Shown in pieces: positions 1-6,116 of a DNA stretch of 6,139 bases. The first letter of the stretch is position 1. Each line of letters begins with the position of its first letter. The DNA comes from Verrucomicrobiales bacterium (GTDB taxonomy: Bacteria; Verrucomicrobiota; Verrucomicrobiia; Limisphaerales; UBA9464), in contig DLVS01000580.1 of the NCBI GenBank assembly GCA_003445095.1, positions 1 through 6,139 on the forward strand, written 5' to 3'. Under the pieces are notes generated by a model. The model searched no databases. It saw nothing but the letters and a program-made list of their open reading frames with translations, and was not told the origin of the DNA. The position numbers and the translations under genes were made by a program.

Positions 1-1355
1 CACTGGGGAACGAAGCGGCCGCGGATGCCCTGCTGGAAATACTGCGGCGAGACTTCGCCTATCGGTGGAGTCGGCTCGCCGTACTCGCCTCGGTGGCGCC
101 GACCTACACCCGGCGCGTGTTGAAGGGTGTGCTCGACCAAGCGGTTTTCAGTCATGCGACCGACCCTGCGCGACTGGAAACGCTCGAAGGGCTGGCGGAG
201 TTGTTGGGAGCGCGAGCTTCGGTGACGCCAGCGGATGTAACGTGGCTGGTCGAACAATTGGGCTCGGATCTGTCTTCCGCAGCGCGGGTGGCCCTGCTGG
301 ACGGCCTCGCGCATGGATTAGAGCGAGCGGGAGTGAAGCCAGACCTGACTTCCGGAGCGAAGGTGACCCTGGAAAGACTGATCGCTCAGGCCAGCCTTGA
401 AGAAATGCGAGCCTTGTGGCGAGTCACTCGCCTTTTGGGCCTCTCCGAAAGCGAAGCTCAACGTACCGCACTGACCCGTGCCGATGAGGCAGCGGCTAAT
501 GCTCACTTGTCGCTGGAGGACCGCCTGGCGGCGGTGCGCCTGCTGAGCTTGGGGTCCACCGGGGTGATCCCGCGTTTGCTGGGATTGCTCGATGCACGCG
601 AACCCACCGAGATTCAATCGGCCGCGTTGAGTGGCCTGAGCGGATTCCGCGAGTCATCGGTCGCCCTCGGGCTGATCGAGCAATGGCGAGTCGTGAGCCC
701 CACCTTGCGTCCGCAGATTCTGGAGCTGCTCCTCGATCGGCGCGCCTACCATGACGCTTTGCTTTCCGCCTTGGAGGAAGGTCGGTTGCAAGTCGGGGAA
801 TTGAACCTCGATTTGGAACAACGCCGGCGATTGCTCCGCGGCGGAACGGCCGAGATCCGTCAACGGGCGAGTAAGTTCATGGGCGACGAGGAGTACAGCA
901 ATCGCAAGGCGCTGGTGAACGATTGGCTGGCCAAACTGCCCGCCGAAGGTGATCCGACTCGCGGCCAACAGGTCTTTCTGGATGCCTGTGCCAAGTGTCA
1001 TGCCACGGGCGCCTTGGGTCATCGGGTGGGACCGGACCTCACGGGCGTCGCGCATCGTAGCGTCGAAGATTTGTTGTCCAACATTCTCGATCCGAACATG
1101 GCCATCAATCCCCGCTTCGTTGCTTCGACGTTAGAAACGCGCGATGGCGACGCACCAACCGGTCTGATTGAGGCCGAGTCTTCCGACGCAATCACTCTTT
1201 TGCAGGCTGAGGGCAAGCGGGTGGTCATTCCGCGTCGCGAGATCAAGCGAATCGAATCGAGTGGCCAATCATTGATGCCAGAAGGTCTGGAGGCGGGGAA
1301 ATCTCCGCAGCAACTTCGTGACCTGATCGCGTTTCTCCAACAACCGCCGAGGTAA
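1..1355 (+). CDS. PVC-type HEAT-repeat / haem-binding (cytochrome c-like) protein, 5' truncated
   Basis: The frame is open from base 3 with no stop, so the gene starts left of the window; the GTG at 93 is only an internal codon. About 450 C-terminal residues are visible, ending at TAA 1353-1355. Roughly visible residues 60-290 are short amphipathic helix pairs rich in Leu and Ala, resembling HEAT repeats. A cytochrome c-like module follows, with the haem attachment motif CAKCH at 987-1001, then VGPDLTGV, ILDPN and a possible Met ligand at 1098, and a tail containing SLMPEGLE. This order matches the putative haem-binding domain of the Pirellula/Verrucomicrobium type, usually found at the end of 900-1500 residue proteins whose N-terminal part is a membrane-bound dehydrogenase-like propeller. 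From that family I infer a periplasmic, membrane-associated redox protein. Substrate is unknown, and the N-terminal domain cannot be seen here. The haem-domain assignment is firm; the function is not. Confidence 0.88.
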   Translation, partial: LGNEAAADALLEILRRDFAYRWSRLAVLASVAPTYTRRVLKGVLDQAVFSHATDPARLETLEGLAELLGARASVTPADVTWLVEQLGSDLSSAARVALLDGLAHGLERAGVKPDLTSGAKVTLERLIAQASLEEMRALWRVTRLLGLSESEAQRTALTRADEAAANAHLSLEDRLAAVRLLSLGSTGVIPRLLGLLDAREPTEIQSAALSGLSGFRESSVALGLIEQWRVVSPTLRPQILELLLDRRAYHDALLSALEEGRLQVGELNLDLEQRRRLLRGGTAEIRQRASKFMGDEEYSNRKALVNDWLAKLPAEGDPTRGQQVFLDACAKCHATGALGHRVGPDLTGVAHRSVEDLLSNILDPNMAINPRFVASTLETRDGDAPTGLIEAESSDAITLLQAEGKRVVIPRREIKRIESSGQSLMPEGLEAGKSPQQLRDLIAFLQQPPR

Positions 1356-1388
1356 CTCGATTGATGGTGACTTGAAGAACCAGGCTCC

Positions 1389-1811
1389 ATGAACTTTAGT
1401 AACGTCATGCGCGTCGCATGTTTTGCTGCCGTTGTCGGCACCGGACTTTTGTCGGGCTGTGCCAATCTGCCGCCGCCGGTTCCCGCCCCTCCACCCTCAA
1501 CCTCAAACGTTCGCCTGACCCAGCCGTTGGATGCGACGGTCGGACGAGTGATCTCCGTCAATCCTCGCCTCAAATTTGTTGTTCTCGACTATGCACTAAA
1601 CGAGTTGCCCTCCGTGGATGATCTGTTGGTCCTCACCCGGGCCGGGGCGCCCGTGGGGGAACTCAAAGTGACTGGCCCGCGTCGGAATTCGACGATCGTC
1701 GCCAATATCGTAAGCGGGGATCCGCAGCCCGGCGACCAGGCCCGCCCGGCGCCAGCAGCCCCGGCGCCGACACCAGCACCAGCGACTCCACCGTCAGAAC
1801 CCGCCAAATAA
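1389..1811 (+). CDS. small proline/alanine-tailed lipoprotein, function unknown
   Basis: The product has 140 residues. Residues 1-23 form a lipoprotein signal peptide: a hydrophobic stretch ending in the lipobox LLSGC, with Cys24 as the predicted lipidated first residue of the mature protein. A Pro-rich linker (28-37) follows. The folded core (about 48-112) contains VGRVISVNP, FVVLDYAL, LLVLTRAG and GELKVTG, a beta-rich pattern, and ends in IVSGDPQPGDQ. The last 25 residues are a low-complexity Ala/Pro tail. Similar short lipoproteins with a 'V.SVN...FVV.....P..G..L.V.R.G..VG.L.V' core are familiar in Verrucomicrobiota, but I know no assigned function. The ATG at 1389 is chosen because it gives a normal signal peptide; ATG 1407 would also leave an intact lipobox. 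No strong ribosome binding site is visible, only a weak GAAG about 12 bases upstream. It lies 33 bases after the haem-protein gene on the same strand, so co-transcription is possible. Confidence 0.8.
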   Translation: MNFSNVMRVACFAAVVGTGLLSGCANLPPPVPAPPPSTSNVRLTQPLDATVGRVISVNPRLKFVVLDYALNELPSVDDLLVLTRAGAPVGELKVTGPRRNSTIVANIVSGDPQPGDQARPAPAAPAPTPAPATPPSEPAK

Positions 1812-1831
1812 GTTGGGATGGTGCGCCGCCC

Positions 1832-1847
1832 CCGCCCGCCAGGGCGG
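1832..1847. terminator. possible hairpin between convergent genes
   Basis: CCGCCC (1832-1837) and GGGCGG (1842-1847) can pair as a six-base GC stem with a GCCA loop, 20 bases after the lipoprotein stop. It lies in the 172-base gap (1812-1983) between the plus-strand lipoprotein and the minus-strand lon, where a terminator for one or both would be expected. There is no T-run after it on either strand, so it is not a classical intrinsic terminator. In a GC-rich gap a stem this short could be chance. Nothing else convincing was seen in the gap. Confidence 0.2.
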
Positions 1848-1983
1848 AGGCCCCGAACGCAGCGAGGAAGCGCATGGGAGTCTTTGCGCGAGCGGACCGT
1901 GGTGTGTTTGACGATTCGTCGATAGGCGTCTTGGTCCCCCCATCTTCGCCAACGTTGTTTGCGTAGCGAATCCAGTTCGAAAC

Positions 1984-4539
1984 TCAACCGGTTGCCGACG
2001 CGGTGCGTTTGGAATGGCGCACGCGCCCCAACCGCCGAACTCGACTACGCTGGGCCGGCTTCGGCGAGTGGATCGCTGGCGGCGCGGTGGCTACGACCCA
2101 ATGTGGCAGTTTCTTCACCAGCGCGGCGGCGAGGACTTCATCTACGTTTTCGGCCAACGTAAACTTCAGCTTCTTTTTCACCTCGGCGGCCACTTCGGGC
2201 AGATCCTTTTCATTGAGCTTCGGAATGATGACGTGCCGGATGCCGGCTCGCACTGCGCCGAGCGTCTTTTCCTTCAAGCCACCGATGGGCAGGACCAAAC
2301 CGCGTAGGGTAACTTCGCCCGTCATGGCTACGTTGGCGCGGACTGGAGTGTTTGTGAACAGCGACGCCAGCGCGGTGAACATCGCGATGCCGGCCGAGGG
2401 ACCGTCCTTGGGCACGGCGCCACTGGGAACGTGAACGTGGATGTCGGTGTTCTTGAACGCATCGGGCTCGATGCCCAACTCTTTCGCGCGGCTGCGTACC
2501 AAACTCAAGGCCGCCTCGACACTCTCCTCCATCACTTCGCCCATCTGGCCGGTGAGCGTGACTTCGCCTTTGCCCGGGTAACGTGTTGCCTCGATGTGGA
2601 GGACCTCGCCGCCCACCGGCGTGTAAGCCAGCCCCGTCGCCACGCCCGGACGACCGGTCTTAAGTCGCGTCTCGCGGATGTACCTCGCTGGACCGAGGAC
2701 TCCCTGCACGAACTCCGGCGTGACGGTCACGTTCTGACGCTCGCCTTTCGCCACTTGCGCCGCCACGGCCCGGCAGACGGCGCCAACCTGTCGTTCGAGT
2801 TCTCGCACCCCGGATTCTCGGGTGTAATCTTCGACCACCTTCTTTAACGCAGGCGCGGTCCACGGGCATTGCTCCGGCTTCAACCCATTCTCGTTGAGCT
2901 GGCGTTTCACCAGATAATTCCGGGCGATGGCGAGCTTCTCATGGTCGGTGTAGCCGGGAATGGCGATGACTTCCATGCGATCGCGCAACGCCGGCGGAAT
3001 GGGATCCATCACGTTGGCGGTAGTGATGAACATGACCTGCGTCAGGTCGAACGGGACGTCGAGGTAATGATCGACGAAAGCGTGGTTCTGCGCCGGATCG
3101 AGGACTTCCAACAGCGCGCTGGCCGGGTCGCCACGGAAGTCGGCGCCGATCTTGTCCACTTCGTCGAGCATGATCACAGGATTGCGCGTCCCGAGCCGGC
3201 GAAGTTCTTGGATCAGCCGGCCGGGCATCGAACCGATGTACGTGCGCCGATGGCCCCGAATCTCCGCCTCGTCGCGCATGCCGCCCAGGCTCAGGCGCGT
3301 AAATTTGCGTCCCAACGCGTCGGCGATCGACTGGCCGAGACTGGTTTTGCCGACGCCCGGCGGCCCGAGAAAGCAGAGAATCGGACTGCGGCCCGTCGGA
3401 TTCAGTTTACGCACCGCGAGATACTCGATGAGTCGGCGTTTGACCTTTTCCAGATCGTAGTGGTCGCGATCGAGAATCTTCTGCGCCCGGTGCAGATCGA
3501 GATTGTCCTCGGAGAGCTTGCTCCACGGCAACTCGGCGATGGTTTCGACGTAGCTGACGATGACGGAGAACTCAGCGCTGGCGGGCGGCACATAGTTGAG
3601 CCGCTTCAATTCGCGCTCGGCCTGTTCCACGACCTCTTTCGGCGGCTTCGTTTCCTCCAGTCGTTTTCTCAACTGCTCGACCTGGGCGCCCACCTCCTGC
3701 TCGCCTTCACCGAGCTCCCTTTGGATCGCCTTGATCTGCTCCCGCAAGTAGGCGCGGCGCTGCATATCGGAGAACTGCGACGAGACATCCTTCTGGAGTT
3801 TCTGCTGGATCTGCAGGATTTCGAGCTGCGACGACACCCGCTGCTGAATCAAATGAACGCGCCTCACCACGTCGAGTTCCTCCAGGATCTCCTGTCGCTG
3901 GGCGGTCTCCATGTTCACGCCACCGGCGAGGAAATCGGCCAGGTTGCCCGGGTTGTCGATGTTCAAGAGGGCGAGGCGCATTTCGTCCGGTGCCTCAGGA
4001 GTCAGCTCGATGAGCTTCGCTGCCGAGTCGCGCAGGTTTTTCACCTTCGCCTCCCACTCCTTATCGCTGGCCGGCGGTAGCGGCAGCGATTCGAGCAGAT
4101 CCACCTCGGCGAGCAGGTAGGGCTGTTCTTGCACGACTTTGCGAACGGCAAAGCGCCTTAAGCCGTGCAAGACCAAGACCACCGCATTCTCCGCTTGGCG
4201 CACCAGCTTAAGGACCATCGCCGCCGTGCCGAAGCGGAATAGGTCGGGTGACAGAGGATCCTGCTGTTCCGGATTTCGCTGGGCGAGGACTCCGATGATC
4301 TTGGTCTTGGTCAGCGTTTCTTCAATGAGCTTGATGGATCCTGGCCGACCAATGTTCACCGGAGCCACGAGACCGGGGAAAAGGACGAGGTTGCGCATCG
4401 GCAGGATCGCCAGCACCTCCGGAATCTTCGGTCCGTCCGTCTCCTCGGGTTTCTGAGCCTTCAGAGCCGTGGTAGGCGAGTCTGGCGTGGTGGTGGCGCT
4501 GGGAGGCGCCGGCTCCTTAGGTTCCATTTCGGGATTCAT
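1984..4539 (-). CDS. lon: Lon ATP-dependent protease (endopeptidase La)
   Basis: Lon is a cytoplasmic homo-hexameric AAA+ protease that unfolds and degrades misfolded and regulatory proteins. The product is 851 residues (E. coli Lon is 784). Order: a Pro/Thr-rich leader (1-38), the LON substrate-binding domain from PEVLAILPMRNLVLFPG (about 40-235), a coiled-coil linker (about 235-340), the AAA+ module and the S16 protease. Visible AAA+ motifs are Walker A GPPGVGKT (392-399), Walker B VIMLDEVDK (455-463), sensor-1 TTAN, arginine finger in DRMEV (R521) and sensor-2 SGVREL. The protease has its catalytic Ser715 in KDGPSAG and Lys758 in GGLKEK, so the enzyme should be active. The last ~34 residues are an unusual Arg/Lys-rich tail. 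The frame is open further upstream, but those 61 codons lie inside hsp20, so I place the start at ATG 4539-4537. The 19 bases from the hsp20 stop lack a clear ribosome site, so translational coupling is likely. Confidence 0.97.
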   Translation of the reverse strand: MNPEMEPKEPAPPSATTTPDSPTTALKAQKPEETDGPKIPEVLAILPMRNLVLFPGLVAPVNIGRPGSIKLIEETLTKTKIIGVLAQRNPEQQDPLSPDLFRFGTAAMVLKLVRQAENAVVLVLHGLRRFAVRKVVQEQPYLLAEVDLLESLPLPPASDKEWEAKVKNLRDSAAKLIELTPEAPDEMRLALLNIDNPGNLADFLAGGVNMETAQRQEILEELDVVRRVHLIQQRVSSQLEILQIQQKLQKDVSSQFSDMQRRAYLREQIKAIQRELGEGEQEVGAQVEQLRKRLEETKPPKEVVEQAERELKRLNYVPPASAEFSVIVSYVETIAELPWSKLSEDNLDLHRAQKILDRDHYDLEKVKRRLIEYLAVRKLNPTGRSPILCFLGPPGVGKTSLGQSIADALGRKFTRLSLGGMRDEAEIRGHRRTYIGSMPGRLIQELRRLGTRNPVIMLDEVDKIGADFRGDPASALLEVLDPAQNHAFVDHYLDVPFDLTQVMFITTANVMDPIPPALRDRMEVIAIPGYTDHEKLAIARNYLVKRQLNENGLKPEQCPWTAPALKKVVEDYTRESGVRELERQVGAVCRAVAAQVAKGERQNVTVTPEFVQGVLGPARYIRETRLKTGRPGVATGLAYTPVGGEVLHIEATRYPGKGEVTLTGQMGEVMEESVEAALSLVRSRAKELGIEPDAFKNTDIHVHVPSGAVPKDGPSAGIAMFTALASLFTNTPVRANVAMTGEVTLRGLVLPIGGLKEKTLGAVRAGIRHVIIPKLNEKDLPEVAAEVKKKLKFTLAENVDEVLAAALVKKLPHWVVATAPPAIHSPKPAQRSRVRRLGRVRHSKRTASATG

Positions 4540-4558
4540 GCCACGATTTTGTTGAGAT

Positions 4559-4981
4559 TCAGTCTGAGGACCGCAGCGGCAGGAGAATCCAGAGCAATCC
4601 GTCCCGCTGCTCCGCGTGAACCTGTTCGGGGTCCACTTCGACGGGCAGCACGATGTCGCGCTCGAACGCGCCATGGTCGATTTCCATCGCGAGCACTTGC
4701 AAGGGCGGCCCTTCCGGATCACGCGGCTCCGCGGGGCGGCGCCGTCCGCGCAGCCAGACGCGCTGCGATTCGACGGTCAGGTTGATGTCCGAACGATCCA
4801 CGCCCGCCAGATCGGCGCAGATCACAATGCTGTCGCGGCATCGGTAGGCGTTGATGGCCGGATGCCATACTTCTCGCGCCGCGACCGAGGCGTAGTGCCA
4901 TCGCGTCAGTTCGCTGGCGATGCCGCCAACCCGGTTCTGCAGCAAGCGCAGGTAAAACCCCTGAAACTCCTCGGCGTTCAT
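4559..4981 (-). CDS. small heat-shock protein, Hsp20/alpha-crystallin family
   Basis: Small heat-shock proteins are ATP-independent holdases that bind unfolding proteins in the cytoplasm. This one has 140 residues, typical for the family. The N-terminal arm (1-38) is helical and ends near EVWHPAINAY. The alpha-crystallin domain spans about 39-137, with the beta-strand motifs ADLAGVDRSDI (56-66), VWLRGRR (75-81), FERDIVLPVEVD (106-117) and the signature strand DGLLWILLP (127-135). The protein stops five residues after that strand, so the usual C-terminal extension with the I-x-I/V motif is missing. That motif normally helps these proteins assemble into large oligomers. The start is fixed: the codon directly before the ATG (4981-4979) is an in-frame TAA. 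No good ribosome site is near; the closest GGAG is about 22 bases away. It is the first gene of an operon with lon, 19 bases downstream. Confidence 0.93.
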   Translation of the reverse strand: MNAEEFQGFYLRLLQNRVGGIASELTRWHYASVAAREVWHPAINAYRCRDSIVICADLAGVDRSDINLTVESQRVWLRGRRRPAEPRDPEGPPLQVLAMEIDHGAFERDIVLPVEVDPEQVHAEQRDGLLWILLPLRSSD

Positions 4982-5221
4982 TTAATAACATGAGCTCACA
5001 ACTCCACGAAGCAGCCAACCACTGATTGCTGGAACCTTTGCATGAATTTGCGTCCCCGAGGCATTCCGCCATACCGGTTATGGGTTTTCTCATTAACCGC
5101 CTCGCGAGATGGGGTACCGAGAGGTGTCCTGGCCCTAGGACTCCAATCGTATCCGACTCCGTAGGCCCACGAGCCACCGAAAAACGCTCCTGAGAAATAG
5201 CGAACCGCCTGGCGCTACCAA
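4982..5221. other. non-coding region upstream of the hsp20-lon operon
   Basis: No credible gene was seen on either strand in these 240 bases. It should contain the promoter for hsp20-lon (minus strand), but I cannot place one with confidence. No CIRCE heat-shock operator (TTAGCACTC-N9-GAGTGCTAA) is present. Two weak inverted repeats occur: CCATA/TATGG at 5069-5083 and GTCCT/AGGAC at 5126-5141. At the right edge, CCGCCT (5205-5210) can pair with AGGCGG (5225-5230) inside the first attC-like box, so the repeat region may begin slightly before 5222. Confidence 0.5.
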
Positions 5222-5251
5222 GTTAGGCGGAAGCCGTGCTGGCTCGATCCG

Positions 5252-5367
5252 GCGCAACCCACACTCTGTCAGGGCCAAGCAACGCGAGTTGGGCGGCACA
5301 GGCCCGAATTAGGCGGAACCGGTTCCCTCGTGCCGGGTTCGCCTTGCACTCCCGGCATAAGTTGGGC
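5252..5367 (+). repeat. candidate attC-like site 1
   Basis: GCGCAAC (5252-5258) and GTTGGGC (5361-5367) can pair over six of seven bases and frame 116 bases, within the known size range of attC sites (about 55-140). The left box departs from RYYYAAC at its third base. A clean inner L''/L' pair could not be identified, and two extra GTTRRRY-like boxes lie inside, so the boundaries are tentative. It may instead be a decayed site or several fused ones. Confidence 0.3.
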
Positions 5368-5390
5368 GGAAGCGTCGTGGAGGTCTGCCG

Positions 5391-5484
5391 GCGTAACCCC
5401 ATCTTTGAAATCGACATCTCCAACGGGTTAGGCTTCTCTACCCTGAGTTATGCGGAACCTAGTTCCGTCCAATAATAGTTAGGC
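5391..5484 (+). repeat. candidate attC-like site 2, adjoining the cassette gene
   Basis: GCGTAAC (5391-5397) and GTTAGGC (5478-5484) pair over six of seven bases and frame 94 bases. Compared with candidate site 1, the left box changes C to T at its fourth base and the right box changes G to A at the partner position, so the pairing is kept. A six-base hairpin, CGGAAC-CTA-GTTCCG, lies at 5453-5467. The right box is the best-supported element because the following gene has a complementary box at its other end. As with site 1, no canonical inner L boxes were found. Confidence 0.35.
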
Positions 5485-5500
5485 GAATTCGCGCGTTCCC

Positions 5501-6103
5501 ATGAGTGACGAGCGTCCAACCCCGGCTGACCTCCAAGCTAAGTTCTACCAGGAGCACCTCGCTACCCGAGACGCCATCGGTATTCCATCCGACTGTTCGC
5601 CTTGCCAGCTTCTCTACGTCCCGTGCGCTGACACCCTCATCGCCGAGGTCTATCGCCGCTCTACTCCCGCGCGCGAGCACCGGCTTTTCGCTCGTCGTCA
5701 CTCGGAGCGGCGTTACACGCCCGTTGGACAGCCAGCAGACGGCATCCACTACAAGCAGCCGGTCGCACATCCCGATTTGCAGTGTGCCTATTTCTCCGTT
5801 TGGAGCACGCGTCACTTTAGCTACGAGGGCGTTGGTGGCGACTGGAATTCCATTCAGCGGCTTCATCTTTCCGATTACCGTATCGAGCAGGTCGTCGCGG
5901 ACGGCGAGCTCGTCATCCCTTCGCCCTATGACCGTTCGTGGGTTTCCGACCTACTTGGCATTTCTGCCGACGGTGCCAGCCTCATCTGCATCTGCGGCTT
6001 GCAGCGCCACACTGGGGAGCGAGTGGATTACTTTCTTTGCTATCTCGACGTTTCCAGCAGTTGCGTCACGCCACTCACCAAGCTCGAAGGGACATGGTTC
6101 TGA
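5501..6103 (+). CDS. hypothetical protein carried by the putative integron cassette
   Basis: The 200-residue product is not recognised. It has no signal peptide or membrane segment and is probably cytoplasmic. It is rich in aromatic residues and contains eight cysteines, including CSPC (32-35) and CIC (163-165). The C-terminal half has beta-strand periodicity: SWVSDLLGISADGASLICICG (146-166) followed by VDYFLCYLDVSSSCVTPLTKLEG resembles one or two blades of a TolB/WD-like propeller, but 200 residues is short for a whole propeller, so this is only a hint. The ATG at 5501 is the first in frame after the recombination box. No Shine-Dalgarno is clear, and GCGAATTCGC (5483-5492) is a palindrome in the leader. 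No promoter is seen; cassette genes are often read from outside. None of its 18 leucines uses CTG, unlike the left-hand genes. A second plus-strand frame (5505-6122) and a minus-strand frame overlap it; composition favours this one. Confidence 0.72.
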   Translation: MSDERPTPADLQAKFYQEHLATRDAIGIPSDCSPCQLLYVPCADTLIAEVYRRSTPAREHRLFARRHSERRYTPVGQPADGIHYKQPVAHPDLQCAYFSVWSTRHFSYEGVGGDWNSIQRLHLSDYRIEQVVADGELVIPSPYDRSWVSDLLGISADGASLICICGLQRHTGERVDYFLCYLDVSSSCVTPLTKLEGTWF

Positions 6104-6116
6104 ATTCGAACCAATC

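Larger units (their letters stand above)
5222..5484 (+). repeat. degenerate tandem repeat with integron core-site (GTTRRRY) boxes
   Basis: Two imperfect units, 5222-5360 and 5361-5477, are followed by the start of a third at 5478. Both begin GTTRGGCGGAAGC and share CCGGCGYAACCC at the same offset (5250-5261 and 5389-5400). Both carry further boxes at the same offsets: GTTGGGC 5288 / GTTAGGC 5427 and ATTAGGC 5308 / GTTATGC 5447. Both then have a small palindrome starting GGAACC (5315-5326 and 5454-5466). Unit 2 lacks about 22 bases near its end, where unit 1 has the inverted pair TGCCGGG/CCCGGCA (5331-5337, 5351-5357). Between the conserved blocks the units differ freely; by eye roughly 60% of the first 100 bases match. 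Five of the seven boxes fit the attC core consensus GTTRRRY exactly. A conserved-box, variable-filler pattern is expected of recombination sites. That these are attC sites or remnants is an inference. Confidence 0.7.

Noticed and set aside
2869..4080. Long plus-strand ORF of 403 codons opposite lon
   Set aside because: It is the antisense shadow of a fully conserved lon gene; its composition has no recognisable domains.
4540..4722. Longer Lon N-terminus (61 extra codons in frame)
   Set aside because: These codons lie wholly inside hsp20 in another frame and read as Ser/Cys/Arg-rich shadow sequence; the Lon-like sequence begins after ATG 4539.
5107..5114. Heat-shock sigma-32-type -10 box (CCCCATCT on the minus strand) before hsp20
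   Set aside because: It matches the -10 consensus, but there is no CTTGAAA-like -35 at 13-17 bases upstream, so it is probably chance.
4719..5177. 152-codon minus-strand ORF upstream of and overlapping hsp20
   Set aside because: Over half overlaps hsp20 in another frame, and the non-overlapping part shows no recognisable motif.
5397..5410. CCCCATCTTTGAAA on the plus strand as a heat-shock promoter
   Set aside because: The two elements are in the wrong order for a promoter and lie inside the repeat.
5236..5475. 79-codon ORF across the repeat region
   Set aside because: It lies entirely within the tandem repeat with no ribosome site; the conserved boxes fall at different codon phases, which argues against coding constraint.
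5459..5866. Minus-strand ORF of 135 codons over the cassette
   Set aside because: It looks somewhat protein-like, but it runs into the repeat boxes at its 3' end, opposes the orientation expected for a cassette gene, and overlaps a longer, better-placed ORF.
6101..6112. GGTTCGAATTC on the minus strand as a tRNA T-arm
   Set aside because: No T-stem pairing and no acceptor or anticodon arms around it; the sequence spans a coding-gene stop codon.
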